Below are positions 15,056 through 22,639 of a stretch of DNA of 26,607 nt, piece by piece. The first letter of the stretch is position 1; every line of letters starts with the position of its first letter. The notes beneath the pieces are model-generated. The model was not told where the DNA came from. It searched no databases and saw only the letters and a program-made list of their open reading frames with translations. A program made the position numbers and the translations under genes. The stretch lies in contig JASFWK010000017.1 of NCBI GenBank assembly GCA_050049355.1, positions 1-26,607 on the forward strand, given 5' to 3'. The stretch comes from JASFWK01 sp050049355 (GTDB taxonomy: Bacteria; Chloroflexota; Anaerolineae; B4-G1; DUEL01).

Positions 15056-16525
15056 ATGAAAGTTGAACTAATCGACATTCACAAACACTTCGGCTCCGTC
15101 CGAGCGAACGATGGCGTCTCGATGACAGTGGAGAGCGGCTCCATCCACGGTCTACTCGGTGAGAACGGGGCGGGAAAGACCACGCTGATGAAGTGCCTTT
15201 CGGGCTATCTGGCTCCAGACAGGGGCACCATCAAGGTGGATGGCGAGCCAGTGGCCTTTGACTCTCCTACCCAGGCCATTCAGCGGGGCATCGGCATGCT
15301 GCATCAGGATCCCCTAGACTTCCCACAGATGTCCGTGCTGGGTAACTTCCTGCTCGCGTTCGACAGTCGGATGCTGCCCAAACGGCGCCAGGGCCGAGAG
15401 ATGCTAAAGGAGTTGGGGGCTCGGTTCCAGTTCGATCTGGACCCAGACGGCGATGTGGCTCGCCTGACCATTGGTGAGCGACAGCAGCTGGAGATACTGC
15501 GTCTTCTGGCCTTGAATGCGCAGGTCATCATCCTTGATGAGCCGACCACCGGTATCTCCGCTCCCCAAAAGGCTAGGCTCTTCGCCACCCTACGTCGGCT
15601 GGCCGAAGAGGAAGACCGGTCAGTGGTGTTCGTATCCCACAAACTGGAAGAGATCGAGGAGATCTGCGACCGGGTGACGGTTCTGCGGAGGGGCAAGGTC
15701 ACCGGCGAGGCGGAGACGCCCTGTCCTGTTGACCGAATGGTGAGAATGATGTTCGGGCGCAGCCTCCCGCCGACCCAGTGTGCCCCAATGGAGTCAGGAC
15801 CGGTGGTCCTGCAGGTTAGAGATGCGACTATTCCTTCCTACCGCCTGACCGTGAGGGATGCAAACCTAGAAGTTCACGCTAGAGAGGTGATCGGGTTGGC
15901 CGGGTTGGAAGGGAGTGGACAGCGTCTGTTCTTGCGCGCCTGCGCGGGCCTGGAGCGCATCGCATCGGGACGCATTGAAGTCGATGGGCGAGACCTCACA
16001 GGCGCTCCCTACCGGCGCTTTCTGAATTCCGGCCTAGCCTACATGCCAGCTGGGCGACTGGAGGAGGGGTTGGTCGGCGGTCTGACTCTCACCGAGCACT
16101 TCGCCCTGGTCGAAAGAGAGAGTCCATTCTTTATCGATTGGACCACAGCTCGGAAGCGGGCCGGCGAACGCATCCGTCATTTCAACATCGTTGGCCAGCC
16201 AGGCACTCCGGCAGAGGCGCTATCCGGCGGCAATCAGCAGCGACTCTTGCTAGCGCTGCTTCCCCCCAGCCTGCGGTTGCTGCTGATGGAGCATCCCACT
16301 CGAGGACTCGACGTCGAGTCCGCTCGCTGGATATGGCAGCAGCTTCTTGCTCGAAGGGAGGAGGGGACCGCCATTGTCTTCACCTCCGCCGATCTGGAAG
16401 AGCTGCTGGAGCGCTCGGACCGCGTGGTGGCCTTCTACGGCGGGAGAATGATCGAGCCGCGCAAGGCGTGCGACACCACAGTGGAGCAGTTAGGACACCT
16501 GATCGCGGGCAAGGAGGTGGGATGA
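15056..16525 (+). CDS. nucleoside-type ABC importer ATPase (two ABC domains)
   Basis: A 489-residue cytoplasmic double ATPase energising the two permeases downstream. Domain 1 (about 1-235) has Walker A GENGAGKTT (35-43), Q-loop MLHQDP (Q84), signature LTIGERQQLEI and Walker B VIILDEPTTG (157-166). Domain 2 (about 245-489) has a degenerate Walker A (GLEGSGQR, no lysine), signature LSGGNQQRLLLA and EHPTRGLDV. One canonical and one degenerate site is typical of the sugar/nucleoside (RbsA-like) group. ATG 15056 fits the domain start, but no Shine-Dalgarno is visible in the 17 bases between it and the hairpin. Its stop overlaps the next start by four bases (ATGA). Confidence 0.92.
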   Translation: MKVELIDIHKHFGSVRANDGVSMTVESGSIHGLLGENGAGKTTLMKCLSGYLAPDRGTIKVDGEPVAFDSPTQAIQRGIGMLHQDPLDFPQMSVLGNFLLAFDSRMLPKRRQGREMLKELGARFQFDLDPDGDVARLTIGERQQLEILRLLALNAQVIILDEPTTGISAPQKARLFATLRRLAEEEDRSVVFVSHKLEEIEEICDRVTVLRRGKVTGEAETPCPVDRMVRMMFGRSLPPTQCAPMESGPVVLQVRDATIPSYRLTVRDANLEVHAREVIGLAGLEGSGQRLFLRACAGLERIASGRIEVDGRDLTGAPYRRFLNSGLAYMPAGRLEEGLVGGLTLTEHFALVERESPFFIDWTTARKRAGERIRHFNIVGQPGTPAEALSGGNQQRLLLALLPPSLRLLLMEHPTRGLDVESARWIWQQLLARREEGTAIVFTSADLEELLERSDRVVAFYGGRMIEPRKACDTTVEQLGHLIAGKEVG

Positions 16526-17577
16526 GACGCTCTAGGGTGGTTGACGCCCTCCTCGCCCTGACCCCGATCGTCCTGGCCCTCCTGTTCACCACGTTGATCC
16601 TGCTCGTGGTCGGTGCATCTCCTTGGGAGGCATACCGAAACATCCTGGCGGGCGCCTTCGAAAGCCCAAAGAAGATCGGCGATGTGGTCGCAGCCTGCGT
16701 ACCTCTCATACTCTGTGGCGTGGGGATGAGCATCACATTTACCGCCGGCCAATGGAACGTCGGCGTGGAGGGACAGATCGTGCTCGGAGCCATTTTTGCC
16801 ACCTGGGTGGCGCGTAACGTCGTCTGGCCGCGGTCCCCGCTGCTGACGCTGATGCTCCTCGCCGGAATGGCGGGAGGAGCCTTGTGGGGCATTCTGGCGG
16901 GCCTTCTCAAGGTCTACGGCAAGGTACACGAGATCTTCGGCGGGTTGGGCCTGAACTATGTGGCGCAAGGGCTGGCGATCTGGCTGATATTCAACCCCTG
17001 GAGACCGGCGGATGGGGCAACGATGAGTGGCACCGATCCCTTTCCCGACCCGGCCTGGATGCCCCATCTGGGCAACCTGCGCGTCGCGCCACTGGCTGTG
17101 ACCCTGGCCCTGGCAGCGACGGCGATGGGCTACTTGCTGTTGAGAGGGACCCGGTGGGGGTTGGAACTGAAGGCAATGGGAAGAAGCTTCCGCTCGGCCT
17201 TCCTGCTGGGGGTGCCGTCGACGCCGCGCCTTTTGACTGCCTTCGCCGCCTGCGGCGCGCTTGCCGGGCTGGCTGGCGCGATTCGCTGCTCAGCGCGGTA
17301 TGGGCGGATGATCCCAGAGATCTCCGGTGGGCAGGGCTACCTTTCGCTCCTTGTCGCCCTGCTGGCCGGCTACCGCCCTCAATGGGTGCCCTTCATCGCC
17401 CTCTTCTTCGCCGCCGTGGGAGTTGGGAGTCCCAGGCTGGAATTGAATATGCACCTCGATTCCTCCCTGGGGGGTGTGTTGCGGGCTTCGCTTGTGCTGG
17501 CAGTCATGCTGGTGGGCGGTTGGCGAGCTCTGATGGCCCGGCGGCGCACCCAGCGCGCCGTGGAGGAGGCAGTCTAG
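16522..17577 (+). CDS. nucleoside ABC transporter permease, subunit 1
   Basis: A 351-residue multi-spanning inner-membrane protein of the branched-chain/nucleoside permease family. ATG 16522 overlaps the ATPase stop and has AAGGAGG just upstream, so translation is probably coupled. The characteristic segment GQWNVGVEGQIVLGAIFATW lies near residues 78-97. Later features are an ELKAMGRSFRSAFLLGV cytoplasmic loop for contact with the ATPase, and a last cytoplasmic tail rich in arginine. It would form the translocation path with the following permease. Its TAG stop directly abuts the next ATG with no spacer. Confidence 0.9.
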   Translation: MRRSRVVDALLALTPIVLALLFTTLILLVVGASPWEAYRNILAGAFESPKKIGDVVAACVPLILCGVGMSITFTAGQWNVGVEGQIVLGAIFATWVARNVVWPRSPLLTLMLLAGMAGGALWGILAGLLKVYGKVHEIFGGLGLNYVAQGLAIWLIFNPWRPADGATMSGTDPFPDPAWMPHLGNLRVAPLAVTLALAATAMGYLLLRGTRWGLELKAMGRSFRSAFLLGVPSTPRLLTAFAACGALAGLAGAIRCSARYGRMIPEISGGQGYLSLLVALLAGYRPQWVPFIALFFAAVGVGSPRLELNMHLDSSLGGVLRASLVLAVMLVGGWRALMARRRTQRAVEEAV

Positions 17578-18558
17578 ATGGAGATCAGTTTCCTGATCCA
17601 GACCCTCTCAGATATTGTGGCCAACTCCGCGCCGGTGATCTTTGCCTCAATCGGCGAAACCATCTCGGAGAAGAGCGGGGTCATCAATCTGTCGCTCGAT
17701 GGCTCCATTGCTCTCTCGGCAATGACGGGCTTCGCGGTTGCACTTACGACCGACAGCGCTGCGCTGGGAATCCTGGCGGCGATGGCCGTAGGGGCGTTTG
17801 TTGCCCTCATCATCGCCTTCGCCAGCATAACACTCCGCCTGGAGCAGGTGGCTGTCGGCTTCGTGCTCACGATGCTGTGCCTGGAACTGGCTGACTTCTT
17901 GGGCAATCCATTTGTCCGCGAGCCCGGCCCCTCGGTACCCCACGCGCCCATTCCATACCTCTCTGAGATCCCCATCGCGGGTCCCATCCTGTTCGACCAC
18001 AACCCGGTGATCTACCTGAGCATCCTCTGCGTAGTTGCCGTCTGGTGGTGGACATACAAGACGCAGCCGGGATTGAAGCTCCGGGGGGTGGGAGAGCGAC
18101 CGGAGTCAGCCTTCGCTCGAGGGGTGGACGTCAACCGTCTGCGACACATCTACACCGTGGTCGGTGGCGCGCTGGTGGGGCTGGCCGGCGCCTCCTACTC
18201 TCTCAGCATCAAGCTCGGCTGGAGCCACCGCCACACCTTCGGCATCGGATGGATCGCCCTGGCGATCGTAATCTTTGGCGGCTGGAACCCCTGGCGAGTA
18301 GCGGCGGGCTCGTACCTCTTTGGGCTGCTCAAGGCCCTGGGCAGCATCCTCCAGCGGAATCCCGCCTTCGCCAGAGTGCCGACTCAGATCTTCTCCTCAG
18401 CCCCCTTCGCACTTATGATCTTTGCGCTGCTGATATTGAACAGCGAGGGGGTGGACCGGCTGCTGGCCCTCTTGCCCGCCCGCTTGGCCCGCCAGATCGA
18501 CCGTGCCATCCGCGGTCGGTCCCCAGCCGGGCTCGGAAAGGCATTTGTGCAGGAGTGA
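17578..18558 (+). CDS. nucleoside ABC transporter permease, subunit 2
   Basis: A 326-residue membrane protein, partner of the preceding permease. It starts at ATG 17578, directly after the upstream stop. The family segment EKSGVINLSLDGSIALSAM lies near residues 35-53. The coupling loop contains LRGVGERPESAFARGVDV, and the later helix pair has GWIALAIVIFGGWNPWR, as in YufQ-like nucleoside permeases. Gene order (binding protein, double ATPase, permease, permease) is that of characterised nucleoside importers. A 34-base gap then leads to the flavoprotein gene. Confidence 0.9.
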   Translation: MEISFLIQTLSDIVANSAPVIFASIGETISEKSGVINLSLDGSIALSAMTGFAVALTTDSAALGILAAMAVGAFVALIIAFASITLRLEQVAVGFVLTMLCLELADFLGNPFVREPGPSVPHAPIPYLSEIPIAGPILFDHNPVIYLSILCVVAVWWWTYKTQPGLKLRGVGERPESAFARGVDVNRLRHIYTVVGGALVGLAGASYSLSIKLGWSHRHTFGIGWIALAIVIFGGWNPWRVAAGSYLFGLLKALGSILQRNPAFARVPTQIFSSAPFALMIFALLILNSEGVDRLLALLPARLARQIDRAIRGRSPAGLGKAFVQE

Positions 18559-18592
18559 CTACGAGAGCAAGGACACCAGAAGGAGCGGTGGA

Positions 18593-19678
18593 ATGACTGA
18601 CACTAGGGTAGAGATCGCCGGACTTCGCTTTTCCAATCCCGTTCTCCCTGCCGCCGGACCACCGGTCTGGAACGGCGAAGCAATGCGCGCTTGCGCCGAG
18701 GGGGGGGCTGGGGGAATTGTCTCCAAGACGGTATCCGTACGACCCGCGGTAGTGCCTACGCCCAATATGGCTGAGATCCGGGGCGGGTTCCTCAACACCG
18801 AACTGTGGTCAGAGCTGCCGGTGGAGCAGTTTATCGAGCGAGAGTACCCAATGGCGAGGGAGACGGGATTACCGCTCATCATCAGCCTCGGCTACACCGC
18901 CGAGGAGATCGCCCAATTGGCTCCCCGGGTGCGGCCCTTCGCCGACGCACTGGAGCTCTCCACCCACTACATCGGAGACGACCCCACCCCCATGATGGAT
19001 GCCATCCGCGCCGCCAAGGGGGCAGTGGACGTGCCAGTCTTCGTCAAGCTGAGCCCCTTCCGGGATATGAAGACCGCCGCCCGTGCCGCCGCCGAGGCGG
19101 GGGCAGACGGCATCGTGGCGATCAACTCGTTCGGGCCCTGCCTAGGAGTGGACGTGGAGACTGGCCGGCTCCTGATGGGGAGCGAAGAGGGGTACGGTTG
19201 GCTATCCGGACCAGCCCTCAAGCCGCTGGCCCTGCGCTGTGTCTTCGACGTCGCTCGCGCGGTAGACCTGCCTGTCATCGGCGTAGGTGGCATCAGCAGG
19301 GGCACCGACGCGATCGAGTTCTTCATGGTCGGTGCCTCCGCCGTCGGGGTCTGCACCGCGGCCATCCTCAGAGGGCCGACGGTCTTCGGCAAGATCGCCA
19401 GCCAGATCGAGGAATGGCTGGACGAGCACGGATACCGCTCTGTCAGGGAGATACAGGGGCTGGCCATCCGCCACTGGGAGGAGCGGACCTTCCGGACCAC
19501 CCACACGCCACCCGAACTCGACGTGGAGGCTTGCATTGGCTGCGAGCTGTGCGAGATCAGCTGCGTCTACGATGCCATCCGCGTCGTAGACGAGAAGGCA
19601 GTGCTCAGCCCCGAGGAATGCTATGGCTGCGGGCTCTGCGTGACGCGCTGCCCGGTGGGGGCCCTGAGCACCACCTGA
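18593..19678 (+). CDS. PreA-like flavoprotein with two 4Fe-4S clusters
   Basis: A 361-residue fusion of a dihydroorotate/dihydropyrimidine dehydrogenase-like FMN barrel (about 1-300) and a C-terminal ferredoxin domain. The barrel shows GLRFSNPVLPAAGPP, VFVKLSP, the LSGPALKPLALR stretch and GVGGISRGTDAIEFFMVGAS (phosphate-binding end). Two cluster motifs follow: C314, C317, C320, C324 and C343, C346, C349, C353. The loop that normally carries the catalytic cysteine (N-x-S/G-C-P) reads LELSTHYIGDDP, with no cysteine. A dihydropyrimidine dehydrogenase role is therefore doubtful, although fold and operon suit nucleobase or related redox chemistry. ATG 18593 has AGGAG at good spacing. No NAD(P)H-binding PreT partner is seen in the window. 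Confidence 0.85.
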   Translation: MTDTRVEIAGLRFSNPVLPAAGPPVWNGEAMRACAEGGAGGIVSKTVSVRPAVVPTPNMAEIRGGFLNTELWSELPVEQFIEREYPMARETGLPLIISLGYTAEEIAQLAPRVRPFADALELSTHYIGDDPTPMMDAIRAAKGAVDVPVFVKLSPFRDMKTAARAAAEAGADGIVAINSFGPCLGVDVETGRLLMGSEEGYGWLSGPALKPLALRCVFDVARAVDLPVIGVGGISRGTDAIEFFMVGASAVGVCTAAILRGPTVFGKIASQIEEWLDEHGYRSVREIQGLAIRHWEERTFRTTHTPPELDVEACIGCELCEISCVYDAIRVVDEKAVLSPEECYGCGLCVTRCPVGALSTT

Positions 19679-19690
19679 ACCCGGCGCGCA

Positions 19691-22639
19691 TCACGGCCGG
19701 ATCACCTCTGGCTCCGCAACTACCACATGGTCAGCGATGGATTCGCCGCCAGCGTTTACCACCGGCAGCCGCTCCATGGTGGCCAGGAGGTACCAGCCGA
19801 CCACAACCCGATACCGCCCATGCGGCGCGTCGGGGGCCAGAGGGACGCGGTATGGGTCAGCGATCTCGCGCCCCGGCTCCCACCCGGAGGTGGGCAGCGC
19901 CCCCTGGACCGGCCAGGAATCCATCTGACCGTAAAGACGCCCGTCCGGACCCAGAAGCTGTACCGTGACTGTGTAATCCTTCTCCAACTCCCGCAGCGCC
20001 CGCCAGTGCAGGGTCACCGGCAGGACCTCACCCGGCAGGAGCTGATCCCGGCCCACCTCGGCTCCCGTCAACAGGATGCGGCCATCGAAGTTGGCCAATC
20101 CCTCCTGGACCGCCGCCACGGAGATCACCCCTAGATCACAGCCCGGGTTGGTCGGGGCCAGCCAGGCACAGCGTGCCTCAGCGTCCTCCAGTTCTATCCG
20201 GAGATGGTAGTCCCCCGGCGCTGCCGGCGCGGCCACGACATGGCGACTGCGAAACATGCCCTCTGTCAAGGCGAACCCCGCCCTTTTCACTACGGATCCG
20301 CCCTCATCCACCCACTCCAGCTGTCCTGTCCGCTCACCCACCACATCCGCCCAACTCAGGTCCACCCCTACACGGGATTCGGCACTGACCTCCCTCGGCA
20401 CGTCATAGCCGACCAACCACACCCTCCCGAAGGCGAATGCGACCTGATGCATCAGAGGAGAAGTCTCTCCGGTCGGCGCCACCGGCACGGCCGCCAGAGG
20501 GCACCACGGGCTCACATCCACGCCCTGATCGGAGAAACGGGGGAACAGGGCCACCTGCAGCTCGTACTCTCCAAGAGGCAGCCAGTCCGGCGGCGCAATA
20601 GAGTGGTAGTCAGCCACGATCACCTCAGGCAGCCAGGCGTTCGTGGGATAGTTGCCGCCCACGGGCCGGACTCCCTCAGAGGTCCACACAGCCCTCCCCA
20701 CCCCATCTACCAGCCGCAAGCGCACCTCCAGGTCACGCTCAAGGGGAGCAGTGGCCTGCCAATAGAGCGTCAAATGCCAAAGCGCCCGGCCGTGCGGATC
20801 CTCGCGCAGGTCGAAGGCAACCAGCTCTATCCCGTGCCCGAAGGCCATCCGCATCGGCGTGGCATCCGCCGGAGGCCGCGTCAGGGGTGACGTCCCCACC
20901 TCGACCAACGGACCCAGGGAGCGCAGCAGGTACTCCTCCAGGTGAGGCAAGTAGCGTGCCAGATACACCGTCTGGCCGGCGCCGAGTCTCGATGCCAGCT
21001 CCTCACGGTAGCCTGCCTCGTCGAAGCGCATCACCAAGTCCAGATCCATCCGCAGTCCCTCCACCTGCTGGAGGTAGTACAGGGATGGAAACTTCTCGCT
21101 ATCAGCCAGAATAGCCGCGTCCCGGGCGATGGGAAGGGCCAGCACGTAGCGGCCCCAGGCATCCTCCGCTCGTTCGCGGCTTGTATCGAGCGCAGGACCC
21201 GAGATCCAGAGGCGACTGAGCGGAAGGAGCGCGGCCACCGCCAACGCCGGCGGCAGGAGCAGATCGGCGCGCTGCCGCATGAGGTCTATAATGAGGGCCA
21301 ACCCCGTCCCCAACCAGAATAGCAGCACCACGTGAGCCGGGATGAGGAAAGCCGAGTAATCCGGCTCAGCGACGTAGAAACTGAGGTTGAACCAGACCCA
21401 GGCAGCGAAGGCCAAACCCGTGCCCAAGGCCAGAGGCCAGGAGCGGTGCCCCACGCCGATCACACCTATCGCCGCCAGGGCCAGGCCGCCCCACCCCACC
21501 TGCGAGCGCAGCAGCCTGAGGATCAATCCGAAGCGGGTAGCATCGTGCAGAAAGGCCAGGGGGTGGAGGGCCCCTCCCGATTCGGCGTTGGTCACGAATG
21601 CCAGGAAGCGCGCGATGGACATCGTCTCGCCGTCGTTAAGGGCTGGCCAGCGCAGAGGAATGTACAGGTAGAGGGCCAGGCCTCCGAGAAACAGGCCGAT
21701 CGCCGCAGCCAGCGAGCGCGCCGATGGCCGCAGACGCGCCGTAATGAGCAGCGGGAGAAAGAGGAACAGCAGCGCCCCCAGCGTCAGGTGGGAGGCCATC
21801 CCCACACCGACCAGAAGACCCATCAGCGGCAGCGCCCTCTCGCTGCGCAACTGGCCTCGGGTGCAACGGACCCCCACCCACAGGCTGAGGGCCGCCAGGA
21901 AGGCGTTGAGCCCGTAGACCTCCGCCTCCACCGCCCTCGACCACAGTGTTGGAGAGAAAGCAAGAGCGAGGGGGGGCACCAGCAGACCGACGGTCGCGCC
22001 ACGCGCGGTCTGTCCGCTCCAGCTCTCCAGGGCCCCGTACAGAGCGCCTGCGGCCAGTGCCGCGCAAATGGCAGACGTCAGGTTGACCCGCCAGGCCACG
22101 GTGCCGAACGGCAAGAGCGAGAAGAGCTTGCCCACCAGGATGTAGAGGGGATAGCCGCTGGGATGCGCGATGCCCAGCCTGGGGGCAACCACCTGGAACT
22201 CGAAGGTGTCGGCGCGGCCCACCCACGGAGCCACATCGGGCAGGTAGACCGCCAAAGAGAGCCCGACCACCAATAGGAAGCACATCCAGGGCGATGGTCT
22301 CGCCCGCAGATAGAGAAGAGCGGCGACCACCAGGCCGCCCAGGAGCAGCACCGGTCCCCTCCACGGCTGCAGGGATCCCAGCGCCAAGTCCGCCAATGGG
22401 AGGAGCAGTGGGGTCAGATTGACGGCCGCTCCGAACGCCTCACCACTGCGCCTAGCCTGTATCCACCACACAAGCAGGGATGCGCCGGAGGTCAGGAGGG
22501 CAGTCAAGCCGGTGCCCGCAAAGTCGAGGAAGAATGAACAGCGGACCTGCAGCGCCAGCACGCGGGCCAGACCCACGCCCCACGCCCCGCCCGCTGCACC
22601 CGCCCAGAGGGCCGCGATGGGATAGGGGCGCCGCCTCAT
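19691..22639 (-). CDS. DUF2723-type membrane protein, glycosyltransferase-like, with large soluble C-terminus
   Basis: A 982-residue protein. The first half (about 1-490) contains many hydrophobic helices and the DUF2723 signature: YLPDVAPWVGRADTFEFQVV then IAHPSGYPLYILVGKLFSLL, where an early acidic loop corresponds to the catalytic region of GT-C fold glycosyltransferases. The second half (about 490-982) is soluble, with repeated beta-rich stretches of the type LTLYWQATAPLERDLEVRL and LPVTLHWRALRELEKDYTV, probably exported Ig-like or jelly-roll domains. ATG 22639 overlaps the PBP2 stop by four bases (ATGA), indicating translational coupling. Sugar transfer in the envelope is inferred; no donor or acceptor is known. 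The gene ends 12 bases from the convergent flavoprotein gene. Confidence 0.8.
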   Translation of the reverse strand: MRRRPYPIAALWAGAAGGAWGVGLARVLALQVRCSFFLDFAGTGLTALLTSGASLLVWWIQARRSGEAFGAAVNLTPLLLPLADLALGSLQPWRGPVLLLGGLVVAALLYLRARPSPWMCFLLVVGLSLAVYLPDVAPWVGRADTFEFQVVAPRLGIAHPSGYPLYILVGKLFSLLPFGTVAWRVNLTSAICAALAAGALYGALESWSGQTARGATVGLLVPPLALAFSPTLWSRAVEAEVYGLNAFLAALSLWVGVRCTRGQLRSERALPLMGLLVGVGMASHLTLGALLFLFLPLLITARLRPSARSLAAAIGLFLGGLALYLYIPLRWPALNDGETMSIARFLAFVTNAESGGALHPLAFLHDATRFGLILRLLRSQVGWGGLALAAIGVIGVGHRSWPLALGTGLAFAAWVWFNLSFYVAEPDYSAFLIPAHVVLLFWLGTGLALIIDLMRQRADLLLPPALAVAALLPLSRLWISGPALDTSRERAEDAWGRYVLALPIARDAAILADSEKFPSLYYLQQVEGLRMDLDLVMRFDEAGYREELASRLGAGQTVYLARYLPHLEEYLLRSLGPLVEVGTSPLTRPPADATPMRMAFGHGIELVAFDLREDPHGRALWHLTLYWQATAPLERDLEVRLRLVDGVGRAVWTSEGVRPVGGNYPTNAWLPEVIVADYHSIAPPDWLPLGEYELQVALFPRFSDQGVDVSPWCPLAAVPVAPTGETSPLMHQVAFAFGRVWLVGYDVPREVSAESRVGVDLSWADVVGERTGQLEWVDEGGSVVKRAGFALTEGMFRSRHVVAAPAAPGDYHLRIELEDAEARCAWLAPTNPGCDLGVISVAAVQEGLANFDGRILLTGAEVGRDQLLPGEVLPVTLHWRALRELEKDYTVTVQLLGPDGRLYGQMDSWPVQGALPTSGWEPGREIADPYRVPLAPDAPHGRYRVVVGWYLLATMERLPVVNAGGESIADHVVVAEPEVIRP

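Noticed and set aside
16884..17894. 336-codon open frame overlapping both permease genes
   Set aside because: It lies in an alternative frame of two clear membrane permeases and its translation is low-complexity Gly/Arg/Pro-rich.
21332..22276. 314-codon open frame opposite the DUF2723 gene
   Set aside because: The Gln/Arg/Glu-rich translation is the usual antisense of a membrane-helix coding region.
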